DNA from: Butyricicoccus faecihominis
GTDB taxonomy: Bacteria > Bacillota > Clostridia > Oscillospirales > Butyricicoccaceae
DNA length: 64,000 nucleotides
Direction: 5' to 3'
Assembly: GCF_024462775.1 (NCBI RefSeq)
Contig: NZ_JANGCE010000012.1
Span: 1-64,000, forward strand
Below are positions 24,796 to 34,287 of this stretch, piece after piece. Numbering within the stretch: the stretch's first letter is position 1; every line of letters begins with the position of its first letter. The position numbers and the translations under genes are program-made. The notes under the pieces were generated by a model. That model was given only the letters and a program-made list of their open reading frames with translations, made no database searches and was not told where the DNA came from.

Positions 24796-26090
24796 GTATG
24801 CAACTGATTCTGGTGCTGGTGATCCTGTTCGGCCTGCTCCTTGTCGGCTCGCCGGTGGTCATGGCGATCGGCACCGCCGCGATGAGCTACTTTGTGTTCA
24901 AGCCGGACATGCTGGGCAACCTGATGATGTACGCCCACCGGCTGTTCACCGGCATGGATAGCTTTATTTACATCTGCATTCCGCTGTTTATGCTCTCCGG
25001 CGAGCTGATGGGCCTGACCGGCCTGATGGACCGCGTGGTGGACTTTTGCCGCATCTTTGTCGGCCGCCTGCGCGGCGGCGTGGCGTATGTCAACGTGCTG
25101 GCCAGTATGCTGTTCGGCGGTATTTCGGGCTCCGCGCTGGCCGATATCGCCGCGCTTGGGCCGATTGAGATCTCCATGATGGAGGCGGACGGCTACGAGC
25201 GGGATTTTGCCGCCGCGCTGACCGCGACCTCCGCCATACAGGGGCCTGTGATCCCGCCGTCGATCCCGGCGGTCATGTTCGCCAGCCTGACGGCGGTTTC
25301 CGTGGGCGGCATGTTCATCGGCGGCGTGGTGCCCGGCATTATGCTGGGTCTGGGCCAAATCCTCGTGATCTTCTTTCTGGCGCGTAAGTTGCATTTTCCC
25401 AAGAGCGATGTCCGTTACAGTGCGAAAGAGGCGCTGCTTATCACGCTCAAATCCTTTTCCGCCATTTTTATGATCGTGATCGTGCTGGGCGGCATCATTT
25501 CGGGCGTTTTCACCGCGACGGAAGCCTCGGCGATCTCGGTGGCCTACGTGCTGCTGCTCGATCTGCTGGTCTACCATAAGCTGAAGCCGCGCGATTTGTG
25601 GTCTTCCCTCAAAAACGCGGCGACCGGCTCGGCCTCGATCTTTCTGATCATCGGCTTTACCTCCATTATCAGCTGGATCTTGACCATGGAGAGCGTGCCG
25701 CTGATGATCAACAACTGGGTGGCCGCCGCCAATATTTCGCCCTATCTGCTGCTGTTTCTGGTCAACCTGTTTTTCCTGTTCAACGGCATGTGGATCTCGG
25801 ATTCCGCGCAGCTCGTGCTCTTTGCGCCGATCTTTGCCCCGATCTTTCAGCAAATGGGCATTCATCCGATCCACTTTGGCGTAGTCATGGTCGTAAACGT
25901 CATGATCGGCCTGATCACGCCGCCCTTTGGCGTGGGCCTGTACACCGCCGCCAGCGTCAGCGGCTGCGAGCTCAAGGATATCGTAAAGGCTTCGCTGCCG
26001 TTTACCGCGTCCTGCATCGTGGTACTCCTGCTGATCACCTACATCCCGAATCTTGTTTTGATGCTGCCGTGGCTGGCCGGGTATATTTGA
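24792..26090 (+). CDS. TRAP transporter large permease subunit (DctM)
   Basis: 432 residues from the ATG at 24792, overlapping the previous stop. About 12 hydrophobic segments are seen, with the family motifs GGISGSALAD and the QGPVIPPSIPAVMFASL substrate/ion region. It forms the secondary-transport channel driven by sodium or proton gradients. It closes the operon, and a strong terminator follows at 26100-26135. Confidence 0.92.
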   Translation: MSMQLILVLVILFGLLLVGSPVVMAIGTAAMSYFVFKPDMLGNLMMYAHRLFTGMDSFIYICIPLFMLSGELMGLTGLMDRVVDFCRIFVGRLRGGVAYVNVLASMLFGGISGSALADIAALGPIEISMMEADGYERDFAAALTATSAIQGPVIPPSIPAVMFASLTAVSVGGMFIGGVVPGIMLGLGQILVIFFLARKLHFPKSDVRYSAKEALLITLKSFSAIFMIVIVLGGIISGVFTATEASAISVAYVLLLDLLVYHKLKPRDLWSSLKNAATGSASIFLIIGFTSIISWILTMESVPLMINNWVAAANISPYLLLFLVNLFFLFNGMWISDSAQLVLFAPIFAPIFQQMGIHPIHFGVVMVVNVMIGLITPPFGVGLYTAASVSGCELKDIVKASLPFTASCIVVLLLITYIPNLVLMLPWLAGYI

Positions 26091-26099
26091 TCCTTCTAC

Positions 26100-26135
26100 A
26101 AAAGGCTCCCTGTTTCTAAAACAGGGAGCCTTTTG
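26100..26135 (+). terminator. terminator of the aldolase-TRAP operon
   Basis: A 15-bp perfect stem (AAAGGCTCCCTGTTT and inverse) with a 3-base loop, ending in TTTT. The following gap to 26354 is AT-rich and holds only the next promoter. Confidence 0.92.
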
Positions 26136-26279
26136 CAGTTTTCAAATATTAATATGAATATATAGACAAATTCAAATGAATGGATCAAGTTAATGGAAAA
26201 AGAGCCATCGATTAATGGACAATATGCATAAAATAAAAGCAAAAACAATGAGATAATATACGAAAATGCGAGTGATGGG

Positions 26280-26308
26280 TTGACATAATTCATATTATAA
26301 AATACTAT
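26280..26308 (+). promoter_or_regulatory. promoter of the IolE-like/ABC sugar operon
   Basis: TTGACA (26280-26285), a 17-bp spacer and TACTAT (26303-26308), 47 bases before the start codon. The surrounding 200 bases are AT-rich. The LacI regulator at 32823 is the likely controller, but no clear operator is seen. Confidence 0.75.
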
Positions 26309-26354
26309 ATAGGCACAACGTAACATTAATAAAATTTGAACGGAGGAATGTTTC

Positions 26355-27260
26355 ATGAAACCGCTATTTCAGAATGTCCGGTTCGGCGCGCACCCGATCT
26401 GCTGGTGCAACGACGACATGCTCGACCTTGGCGACGAGTACTCCTTTGAAAACATCATCGACGAGGCGGCGGAAGCGGGCTATACCGGTATAGAGCTGGG
26501 CCGCAAATTCCCCAAGGAACCAAAGGCGCTCCGGCAGGCGCTGGACGCGCGCGGCCTGCAGTTGACTTCCGGCTGGTGCGATACCATGTTCGCCTGCGCC
26601 GAGCTGCGCGACAAGTATTTCGACATGTTCCGCGAAAAGGCGAAATTCCTGCGGGATTGCGGCTGCGACGTCGTCGTCGCGGCGGAGGGCACGGGCTCGC
26701 GCTGCTGGGACCCGCGCGAATACCGCGCCAAAAAGGGCGTGGAAAAGCTGGACGACGAACAGTGGAAGCTGTTTTTGGACGGCCTGAATGAAGCCGGGGA
26801 TTTTGTAAACAGCCTTGGCATGAAGCTCGTCTACCATGTGCACACAGGCACCTGCTGCGAGACCTATGAGGAGACCCAGCGCCTCTGCGCCGGCACCGAC
26901 CCGGACAAGCTGCACCTGCTGGCCGATACCGGGCACCTGCACTACTGCGGGGTCGACCTTGCGCGGTTCTTCCATGATTTCGCGGACCGCATCGCCTATG
27001 TGCACTTGAAGAACATCCGCGAGATCGTGCTCGACGTGGTGGAGGATTATGACATGGATTTCAATTCCTCGGTCAAATGCGGCATCTTCACCGTGCCGGG
27101 GGACGGCGGCATCGATTTTAGACCCATCATGCAGATCTTGGCGGACAAGGGGTACGAGGGCTGGATGATGGTGGAGGCGGAACAGTACCTGCCCAGCCCC
27201 AAGGCCCTGCACTTTATGAAAATGGCGCGCGCATACCTGCGCGAGATCACCGGCGTTTGA
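26355..27260 (+). CDS. sugar phosphate isomerase/epimerase family protein, IolE-like
   Basis: 301 residues with the xylose-isomerase-like TIM barrel. Metal-site segments are visible as AEGTG, YHVHTGT, DTGHLHYCG, YVHLKN and MVEAEQ, in the order found in myo-inosose dehydratase (IolE) and related epimerases. GGAGGA precedes the ATG. It is the first gene of an operon with a PIG-L deacetylase, a ribose-type importer and a zinc dehydrogenase. A role in inositol or inositol-derivative breakdown is possible, but no other iol genes are here, so the symbol is withheld. Confidence 0.8.
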   Translation: MKPLFQNVRFGAHPICWCNDDMLDLGDEYSFENIIDEAAEAGYTGIELGRKFPKEPKALRQALDARGLQLTSGWCDTMFACAELRDKYFDMFREKAKFLRDCGCDVVVAAEGTGSRCWDPREYRAKKGVEKLDDEQWKLFLDGLNEAGDFVNSLGMKLVYHVHTGTCCETYEETQRLCAGTDPDKLHLLADTGHLHYCGVDLARFFHDFADRIAYVHLKNIREIVLDVVEDYDMDFNSSVKCGIFTVPGDGGIDFRPIMQILADKGYEGWMMVEAEQYLPSPKALHFMKMARAYLREITGV

Positions 27261-27295
27261 CGAAAACGGAACCGATAAAAAGGAGGCTGGAAAAA

Positions 27296-27979
27296 ATGAA
27301 TGTACTGGCAATCGGCGCGCACCCGGATGATATCGACATTTACGCGGGCGGCACCATGCTGCGCTATGCGGAGCGCGGCGACACGGTAAAATTCTGCGTT
27401 GTGACGAGCGGCAACATCGGCCATTACGACTATGACCGCGCGGAGCTGGCCGCGAAGCGTAAGGCGGAGCAGCTGAACTCTGCGGCGGTCGCGGGCGCGG
27501 AGACCCTGTTTCTCGGCATGGACGAGCGCATCGTGGACGACAACCCGACGCGCGACGCGATCGTGAACGCGATCCGCTGGGCCGATCCCGATGTGATCTT
27601 CACGCATTGGCCCGACGATTCCAGCGTGGACCACCATGTGATCGGCACGATCGTAAAGCAGGCGCTGCTGTGCCTGAAATGGAAAAACCAGAAGACCGAG
27701 TACCCGCCAATCAGCAAGCTGCCCAAGGTGTTTTTCTGGGAGCCGAACGGCGGCTTCCACTACCAGCCCGAGCAATATGTCGACATCACGGATCAGATGG
27801 AGCGCAAGCGCGCTATGCTGGCCTGTCACAAATCGCAGGTGGAGCTGGAACAGGACTATATGCACGCGATCGAGGCAATGGGCATGTACCGCGGCTTGCA
27901 GGCGGGCTATGCCTATGCGGAAGGGTTCAAGGCGCATCTCTCGTTTGAGAATCCGCCTGACTATAAGCTGCTGCCCTAG
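27296..27979 (+). CDS. PIG-L family zinc deacetylase
   Basis: 227 residues from the ATG at 27296 (AGGAGG nine bases upstream). The family metal motif AHPDD is at residues 7-11, and the third zinc ligand is in DHHVI. PIG-L/LmbE enzymes remove acetyl groups from N-acetylglucosamine-linked compounds, including mycothiol and bacillithiol precursors and chitin disaccharides. Inside a sugar import operon it probably deacetylates the imported sugar or a glycosidic derivative. It follows the IolE-like gene by about 35 bases. Confidence 0.87.
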   Translation: MNVLAIGAHPDDIDIYAGGTMLRYAERGDTVKFCVVTSGNIGHYDYDRAELAAKRKAEQLNSAAVAGAETLFLGMDERIVDDNPTRDAIVNAIRWADPDVIFTHWPDDSSVDHHVIGTIVKQALLCLKWKNQKTEYPPISKLPKVFFWEPNGGFHYQPEQYVDITDQMERKRAMLACHKSQVELEQDYMHAIEAMGMYRGLQAGYAYAEGFKAHLSFENPPDYKLLP

Positions 27980-28040
27980 GGCGGCGCGCCGAACCGGGAA
28001 AGGAAAGAAACAAACCGCGTGATCGAAGGAGGGAACCCAC

Positions 28041-29039
28041 ATGAAAAAAAGACTATTGGCATTGGGACTGAGCTTGGGACTGATTCTGGCGTGCGCCGGC
28101 TGCGGAGGCGGCGACGGCGCGGGCGACGCGCCGCAGGGCGAACCGCAGGCCGACGCGCCTAAGGCTGCGGAAAAGCTGCTGCTCGGCGTATCGCTGCAAA
28201 ACACGGGCGACGTGTTCGACCGTATCCTGTACGAAGGCATGATGGCGTACGGCGAGGAGCATAAGGACGAGATCGACCTACAGATTCTAAACGCCCAAGG
28301 CGACGTCAACACCCAGTTGACCAACGTCGATCAGCTGATCAACTCCAAGGTCAAGGCGCTGGTGCTGTGGCCGCGCGACGTGGACGCGCTCACGCCCGCG
28401 GTGGAGGCGGCGAACGCGGCCGGCATTCCGGTGGTCTGCGTCAACACCCGCACCAACGGCGGCGCGTATACCTATGTCGGCTCGAACGATGAGGAGGCCG
28501 GGCGCATTCAGGGCGAGTGGCTGGCCGAAAAGCTGCCGGAAAACGCGAAGTACTGCTATCTGATGGGGCCGATCGGCCATTCCGGACAGATCGGCCGGAA
28601 AAAGGGCATGCAGGCGGTTTTGGCAGAAAAACGCCCGGATATCGAGCTTTTGGCCGAACAGACCGCCGAGTGGGACCGCGCGAAAGCGATGAATATCACG
28701 GACGACTGGCTCAAGAGCTTTCCCGAGGTGACCGCGATCGTCAGCCAAAACGACAACATGGCGCTCGGCGCGATCGAAGCCGTGCGCACGGCGGACAAGC
28801 TCGATTCCATCCTCGTCACCGGCACCGACGCGACCGAGGAAGCGTGCGCCAGCATCAAGGCGGGCGATCTGGCCATGTCGGTCTACCAGAACGCGCACGA
28901 TCAAGGCTATTTCAGCGCCGACGTTGCGCTGAAGCTCGCGCGGGGCGAATGGACGAAGGGCGATATGGATATTCCCTTTGAAGCGGTGGACGCGGAAAAC
29001 GTCGACCAGTACATTGTGCAGTATGAGGCCGCCGAGTAA
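28041..29039 (+). CDS. sugar ABC transporter substrate-binding lipoprotein
   Basis: 332 residues. A signal peptide ends in the lipobox CAGC, followed by a Gly/Asp/Ala linker and a ribose-binding-type (Peripla_BP_4) domain with NTGDVFDRIL, VNTRTNGGAYTYVGSND and SQNDNMALGAIEA. It should deliver the sugar to the permease at 30593-31567. AGGAGGG lies upstream of the ATG. Confidence 0.9.
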   Translation: MKKRLLALGLSLGLILACAGCGGGDGAGDAPQGEPQADAPKAAEKLLLGVSLQNTGDVFDRILYEGMMAYGEEHKDEIDLQILNAQGDVNTQLTNVDQLINSKVKALVLWPRDVDALTPAVEAANAAGIPVVCVNTRTNGGAYTYVGSNDEEAGRIQGEWLAEKLPENAKYCYLMGPIGHSGQIGRKKGMQAVLAEKRPDIELLAEQTAEWDRAKAMNITDDWLKSFPEVTAIVSQNDNMALGAIEAVRTADKLDSILVTGTDATEEACASIKAGDLAMSVYQNAHDQGYFSADVALKLARGEWTKGDMDIPFEAVDAENVDQYIVQYEAAE

Positions 29040-29090
29040 CGGCAGGTCCGGCGGCGCGCCATGGAGACGGCCTCGAATGGAGGGAACGGC

Positions 29091-30596
29091 ATGACCGATC
29101 AAGCTGATGTGATACTCGAGCTGAAAAATATCGAAAAATCCTTTCCGGGCGTTCGCGTGCTCAAGCAGGTGTGCTTTACGCTGCGCAGGGGCACGGTGCA
29201 CGCGATCGTCGGGGAAAACGGCGCGGGCAAATCGACGCTGATGAAGATTCTGAGCGGCATGTATCAGCCCGACGCCGGAGAGATCTGGCTGGAGGGCGAG
29301 CGGGTGCGCATCGCCAATGAAAGTCAGGGCATCGCGCGCGGCATTTCGATGATCTATCAGGAGCTCAATTCGGTGCTCGATATGACCGTGATGGAAAACG
29401 TGTTTCTGGGGCGTGAGATCACGCGCTTGGGGCTGACCGACAAGGCCGAAATGCGCCGCCGGACGCGCGAGGCCCTCGCGGGGCTGGACATGGCCATCGA
29501 CCCCGATACGATGATGCGCAGCCTTTCGGTGGCCAGCCGCCAGATGATCGAGATCGCCAAGGCGGTCTCGCGCGAAGCCAAGATCATCGTCATGGACGAG
29601 CCGACCTCCTCCATCTCGCAGCGCGAGGTGAGCGAGCTGTTCCGGCTGGTGCGGAAAATGAAGGCGCGCGGCATCTCCGTCATTTATATCTCGCACCGGT
29701 TGGAGGAACTGCCCGAGATCGCGGACGAGATCACGATCATCCGCGACGGCGCGTGCGTTTTTGGGGGCGCGGCGAACGCGGTGACGGAAGGCGAGATCAT
29801 CCGCCACATGGTCGGGCGCGAGCTGAACGACCTGTTCCCCAAGACCGAGGTGCCGATCGGCGAGGAGCTGCTTCGCGCCGAGAATTTTTCCAGCGCGGGC
29901 GTGTTCCGTCAAATCAGCTTTTCCGTGCGCCGCGGCGAGATACTCGGCTTTTCCGGGCTGATCGGCGCGGGCCGCACCGAGGTGATGCGCGCGATCTGCG
30001 GGCTGGACCCGTGCGATTCGGGCAGCGTGTTTCTGGCGGGCCGCCAAAAACGGATCAAAAACCCGACGGACGCGATCAAAAGCGGCATCGCCATGATCTC
30101 GGAGGACCGCCGCCGGTACGGTCTGGTGGTCATCCGCAGCATCCGCGAAAACATGATGCTCGCGCATATGAGGGCGTTTGCCGGCAAGCTGGGCCTGCTG
30201 AACAAGCATAGGGAGACCGGCGTGATCGGGGAGCAGATCGAGCGGCTGCACATCAAAACGAGCGATATCGAACTGCCCGCCTCGACCATGTCGGGCGGCA
30301 ACCAGCAAAAGGTGGTGCTCGCCAAGTGGATGGTCCGGCCGCCGCAGGTGCTGATCATGGACGAACCGACCAAGGGCATCGACGTGGGCGCTAAGTATGA
30401 GATCTACAAGCTGATGTGCGAGCTGGCCGGGGCGGGCATGGCGATCATCATGATCTCCTCCGAGCTGCCGGAAATTCTGGGCATGAGCGACCGCATCATC
30501 GTCATGGCGGATGGAGAAAAGCGCGGCGAACTGACGCGGCGCGAGGCCACACAGGAAAAAATCATGGCTTTATCAGCGGGAGGGAGCAGGAAATGA
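29091..30596 (+). CDS. sugar ABC transporter ATP-binding protein, RbsA type (two domains)
   Basis: 501 residues from the ATG at 29091 (GGAGGG six bases upstream). The first domain has Walker A GENGAGKST, a weak signature (LSVASRQ), Walker B VMDEP and switch SHR. The second has a degenerate P-loop GLIGAGRTE, an intact MSGGNQQK, Walker B IMDEP and a serine in place of the switch histidine (ISSE). Such complementary defects are normal for RbsA/MglA/XylG proteins. It overlaps the permease gene by four bases. Confidence 0.93.
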   Translation: MTDQADVILELKNIEKSFPGVRVLKQVCFTLRRGTVHAIVGENGAGKSTLMKILSGMYQPDAGEIWLEGERVRIANESQGIARGISMIYQELNSVLDMTVMENVFLGREITRLGLTDKAEMRRRTREALAGLDMAIDPDTMMRSLSVASRQMIEIAKAVSREAKIIVMDEPTSSISQREVSELFRLVRKMKARGISVIYISHRLEELPEIADEITIIRDGACVFGGAANAVTEGEIIRHMVGRELNDLFPKTEVPIGEELLRAENFSSAGVFRQISFSVRRGEILGFSGLIGAGRTEVMRAICGLDPCDSGSVFLAGRQKRIKNPTDAIKSGIAMISEDRRRYGLVVIRSIRENMMLAHMRAFAGKLGLLNKHRETGVIGEQIERLHIKTSDIELPASTMSGGNQQKVVLAKWMVRPPQVLIMDEPTKGIDVGAKYEIYKLMCELAGAGMAIIMISSELPEILGMSDRIIVMADGEKRGELTRREATQEKIMALSAGGSRK

Positions 30597-31567
30597 AAGC
30601 GAAACTCGGTGGTTTGAATTTCGGGCAGATGTTCCGAAAATGCGGTATTTACGTGATTCTGGCGCTGTTTATCATCATCAGCACCATCCTGCGGCCCGAT
30701 GTGTTCCTGACCAAAGCAAACCTGATCTCTATTTTGGTGCAGATCTCCATGACCACGATCTTGGCTTGCGGCGAATGCGCGCTGATCTTGGCCGGCAGCG
30801 TCGATCTGTCGGCGGGCTCGCTGGTCGCGCTCACCGGCACGGTCATGGTGGGCATGTATGAAAGCACGGGCAGCATTCTGGCCGGCCTTGCGGCGGCGCT
30901 GGTCATCGGCGCGGCGATCGGTCTGGTCAACGGTTTTATCATCACCCGGTTCGCGCTGCCCGCCTTTATCGTCACGCTGGGCACGCAGATCCTCTCGCGC
31001 GGCCTTGCGCTGGTCTACGCCAACGGCATGCCGATCCCGGTCACGGGCAGCTCGTTCCGCGTGCTGGGGCAGGGCAAGCTGTTCGGCCAGATCCCGTACC
31101 CCATTTTAGTGTGCATCGCGGTGGTTCTCTTTTCGCTGGTGCTGGTCAACCGCACGGCCTATGGCCGCTCGCTCTACGCCATCGGCGGCAATGAGGAAGC
31201 CGCCAAGGCCTCGGGCATTAAAACCGCGCGCGTGCTCACGGTGGCGCACGTTTTCATGGGCCTGCTCGCGGCGATTACCGGCTATATCCTGATGAGCCGC
31301 ACCAACGTCGGCCAGCCGTCCGCCGCGCTCAACTATGAGTTCGACGCGATCATCGGCGTGATTCTGGGCGGCACCAGCTTTTCCGGCGGCATCGGCACGG
31401 TCGGCGGGGCCGTGGTCGGCTGCGTGGTGATGGGCGTGCTCGCCAACATCATGAACCTGATCAATATCTCGCCCAACTGGCAGTATGTGGTCAAAGGCAT
31501 CATCATTCTGTTCGCCGTGGTGCTCGATGCGACGACCAAAAAGCTGAGCCTTCGCGCCAAAGCCTGA
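30593..31567 (+). CDS. sugar ABC transporter permease, RbsC type
   Basis: 324 residues from the ATG at 30593, overlapping the ATPase stop (ATGA). Multiple hydrophobic helices, the family loop IGGNEEAAKASGI and the C-terminal GGTSFSGGIGTVGG motif identify a ribose/inositol-type permease. With the preceding lipoprotein and ATPase it makes a complete importer. Confidence 0.92.
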   Translation: MKAKLGGLNFGQMFRKCGIYVILALFIIISTILRPDVFLTKANLISILVQISMTTILACGECALILAGSVDLSAGSLVALTGTVMVGMYESTGSILAGLAAALVIGAAIGLVNGFIITRFALPAFIVTLGTQILSRGLALVYANGMPIPVTGSSFRVLGQGKLFGQIPYPILVCIAVVLFSLVLVNRTAYGRSLYAIGGNEEAAKASGIKTARVLTVAHVFMGLLAAITGYILMSRTNVGQPSAALNYEFDAIIGVILGGTSFSGGIGTVGGAVVGCVVMGVLANIMNLINISPNWQYVVKGIIILFAVVLDATTKKLSLRAKA

Positions 31568-31588
31568 TTTTCCAAAGGAGTGTAAGCA

Positions 31589-32641
31589 ATGAAAATGAAA
31601 GCGGTATATATGCACGGCCCGATGGACCTGCGGATCGGGGAGCGCGAGCTCGAACCGCTCCGCGAAAACGAGGTGCGCATCAAAATCGCGCGGTGCGGCA
31701 TCTGCGGTTCCGATCTGGGCTGTTACAGCGGCAAAAGCAGCGAAGGGCGGTACGATATCGCGCCGTATATCCCGGGCCACGAATACGCGGGCACGGTGGT
31801 GGAGACCGGCCCCGCCGTGCGCGACCTTGCGGTGGGCGACCGCGTGACCGGCGATTGCAGCATGGGCTGCAACGCGTGCGAAAACTGCAAAAACGGCAAA
31901 ATGCCCTCCGCCTGCCTGCACGGGGACGAGGTCGGCTTTCGGCCCTATACGCCGGGCGCCATGGCCGAATACCTGACGCTGAAGGAAGGCAACGTGCATC
32001 GCCTGCCACCTGATTGGCCGTTTGAAATGGGTGCGTGGGTGGAAACCTTCTGCGTGGGTTATTTCAGCATTTGGGGCGGCAACGGCCATTTGGACGCCGC
32101 GGAGGATGTGCTGATTATCGGCGCGGGCTCGATCGGCCTGTGCGCCGCCATGACGGCCAAGGCTTCGGGCGCGCATGTGATCGCGGCCGATCCGCTCGCC
32201 TTCCGCCGCGACGTCATCCTGCGCTACGGCGCGGATGAAGCGCTCGACCCGACCGCGCCCGACTTCGCCGAACAGCTTAAAGGGCTGACGGGCGGCACGG
32301 GCCCCAGCTATGTGGTGGAAGCCTCCGGCACGCCCGCCGGCGCGGAAAACGCGGTAAAGCTGGCGGCGGACGGCGCGCGGGTGCGGCTGGTCGGCATGTG
32401 CGAGCGGGATATCACCATCAAGCCCACCGATCTGATCTTTAAAAACCTGAGCGTCAGCGGCTTTAACGGCACCAAAAACGCCATGGTGCGCACGATCAAG
32501 TTCATGGACCGTATCCGGGACAGCTATGATTTCGCGGCGCTCAATACCAGCTTCTATCCCTATGAGCAGGCCAAGGCGGCGTTTGATTACGCCCTGCAAA
32601 ACGCGGGGAGCGAGATCAAGGTGATGCTCACGTTCGACTAG
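31589..32641 (+). CDS. zinc-dependent alcohol/polyol dehydrogenase (MDR family)
   Basis: 350 residues. The catalytic zinc site CGICGSD and GHEYAG, the structural-zinc cysteine run beginning CSMGCNACENC, and the NAD-binding GAGSIGLCAAM are all present, as in sorbitol, threonine or L-idonate dehydrogenases. It should oxidise a hydroxyl group of the imported polyol or sugar derivative. It is the last gene of the operon from 26355, with AAAGGAGTG before the ATG. Confidence 0.9.
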   Translation: MKMKAVYMHGPMDLRIGERELEPLRENEVRIKIARCGICGSDLGCYSGKSSEGRYDIAPYIPGHEYAGTVVETGPAVRDLAVGDRVTGDCSMGCNACENCKNGKMPSACLHGDEVGFRPYTPGAMAEYLTLKEGNVHRLPPDWPFEMGAWVETFCVGYFSIWGGNGHLDAAEDVLIIGAGSIGLCAAMTAKASGAHVIAADPLAFRRDVILRYGADEALDPTAPDFAEQLKGLTGGTGPSYVVEASGTPAGAENAVKLAADGARVRLVGMCERDITIKPTDLIFKNLSVSGFNGTKNAMVRTIKFMDRIRDSYDFAALNTSFYPYEQAKAAFDYALQNAGSEIKVMLTFD

Positions 32642-32744
32642 GGCGACGGCCGAAGCCCTGTTCCGTACTGCGGCTCCAATCGCGTTACGAGCGGCGAATA
32701 TGCCTGAAAACGCCCCAATTTGTGCAGAATATTGCGTGCCTTGC

Positions 32745-32773
32745 TTGAAAGTGCGCCGGTAAATCGGTATAAT
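32745..32773 (+). promoter_or_regulatory. promoter of the LacI-family regulator gene
   Basis: TTGAAA (32745-32750), a 17-bp spacer and TATAAT (32768-32773), about 50 bases before the GTG start. Confidence 0.75.
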
Positions 32774-32822
32774 AAATGGGGACATCATGAATAAATGGAA
32801 TAAAGTTTGAGGGTAACCGAAA

Positions 32823-33809
32823 GTGAAAAGAGTAACGCTGAAGGAGATCGCGGACAGGCTGAACGTGTCCGTCAATACGGTTTCGCTGGTGCTGCGCAAC
32901 CAGCCGGGCATCAGCCGGGACACGCGGGAAGCTGTACTGAAAACAGCGGAGCAGCTCGGTTATCAGCCGCGCGCCGTGGCCGCGTGGAGGAATGTGCTGA
33001 TCCTTTCCAACATCGAAAATACGGGCGACACCTATTTTTCTAACGAGTTTTTCAAGCAGATCAAGCTGGAACTGGAGCTGAACGGCTGTATCGCCGTTGC
33101 GCTGCACAATTTAAACGCGGTCAGCATCGAACGCATGCGCGAGGTGATCGACGAAAAGGGCGTCGAGGGCATCGTGGTGATCGACGAGATCGGCGAACAG
33201 CACGCGCTGCTGTTGCAGCAGCTTGGGCTGCCGGTCGTGCTGTACAGCTTTTATTTTCCCAAAATACCGTTCAGCAGCGTGATGGAGGACAATATCAGCG
33301 CCATGAGCCTGATCGTGTCGCATCTGCGCGCCAAGGGGTATGCGCGCATCGGCTTTATCGGCAGTTTGGACAGCAGCAAATCCTTTGCCGAGCGCTGGCT
33401 GGGCACCATGCTCGCGCTCAAGGCGGAAGGCATGGAGGTGGACATGCGGCGCATGTTTATCGACCATACCTACAGCGAATGCTGCGACGTCGGCTTTTTA
33501 ACGCAGCTTTTTACCGCCAGCCCGCTGCCGGACGCGCTGCTTTGCGGCAACGATAAAATCGCCATGGCCAGCATCAAGGCGCTGGGGCGGCTCGGCTACG
33601 CCGTGCCGCGGGATATCGGCGTGGTCGGGTTCGACAATTCCGAGCTCGCGGGCCTGTGCATGCCGACGCTGACCACGGTCGATAACAATTCGCATTTGCA
33701 GGCGCGCACGGTCGTGCGCCGCCTGACCTATATGATGGACAGCGAGCGGCCGGTTCCGGTGGAACGCATCATCACCCCCGTCGCGCTGGTGCTGGGGGAA
33801 TCCTGCTAA
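32823..33809 (+). CDS. LacI-family transcriptional regulator
   Basis: 328 residues from a GTG start (GAGGGT eight bases upstream). The N-terminal LacI helix-turn-helix with hinge (about 1-58) reads TLKEIADRLNVSVNTVSLVLR. A periplasmic-binding-protein-like effector domain follows, with GYARIGFIG and the conserved LCGNDKIAMASIKAL and GVVGFDNSELAGL regions. It lies directly downstream of the sugar operon in the same orientation but has its own promoter. It likely represses that operon in the absence of the imported sugar. Confidence 0.9.
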   Translation: MKRVTLKEIADRLNVSVNTVSLVLRNQPGISRDTREAVLKTAEQLGYQPRAVAAWRNVLILSNIENTGDTYFSNEFFKQIKLELELNGCIAVALHNLNAVSIERMREVIDEKGVEGIVVIDEIGEQHALLLQQLGLPVVLYSFYFPKIPFSSVMEDNISAMSLIVSHLRAKGYARIGFIGSLDSSKSFAERWLGTMLALKAEGMEVDMRRMFIDHTYSECCDVGFLTQLFTASPLPDALLCGNDKIAMASIKALGRLGYAVPRDIGVVGFDNSELAGLCMPTLTTVDNNSHLQARTVVRRLTYMMDSERPVPVERIITPVALVLGESC

Positions 33810-33838
33810 ACTTCTCTTTTTCTCTTTCTCTTCTCTAG

Positions 33839-33882
33839 GGCGCGCGGCGCGGCGGCTTTTTGGGCCCCCGCGCCGCGCGCCC
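33839..33882 (+). terminator. GC-rich hairpin after the LacI gene
   Basis: A stem of GGCGCGCGGCGCGG with its inverse closes a loop containing a T run. No T run follows the 3' arm, because element C is inserted exactly there. It is probably a former or partial terminator. Confidence 0.5.
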
Positions 33883-34287
33883 AATGTCATTAAGTTAAGA
33901 ATGAGCAAGTAATAACTGGGCAGCAAATACCCTTTGGGCTCCCCCCGACGAGGGCATATGCGTAAACTTAAGCAGCGTATGCATAGCGCGCTCTTTGGGC
34001 TTCCCCCAACGAGGGGAAGCTGGGCCGCGCGAAGCGCGGGTCTGATGGGGGGCGTAAGAACCATTGGCATTGATGTGCGCAGTAACCTTCCAATGCGCTA
34101 TTCGTTACGCCCCCCATTCGTCACGCGCCTACGGCGCGCGCCACCTTCCCCTCGTGGGGGGAAGGCCAGAAAACGGTCTTTGCCCCCGCGCATTGCTTAA
34201 GTTTACGCATATGCCCTCGTCGGGGGGAGGCCAAAGGGTGGTGCTATGCCGTATTGGAGTCGGTTATTCTTCATTTAATGACATTGG
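33881..34287. mobile_element. MITE-like element C (407 bp) with nested inverted repeats
   Basis: The ends are CCAATGTCATTAAGTTAAG and an inverse ending TTAATGACATTGG. They are flanked by CCGCGCGC (left) and CCGCGCCC (right), 7 of 8 equal. Inside, a second inverted pair (CATATGCGTAAACTTAAGC and inverse) encloses a third module (GGGCTTCCCCCAACGAGG...) that resembles the start of the long repeat at 15.4 kb. This points to one element inserted into another. There is no credible gene within the 33810-34373 gap. Confidence 0.7.

Noticed and set aside
31106-32923. 605-residue minus-strand frame across the permease and dehydrogenase genes
   Set aside because: It spans two genes with clear family motifs on the plus strand and is histidine/arginine-rich without recognisable domains.
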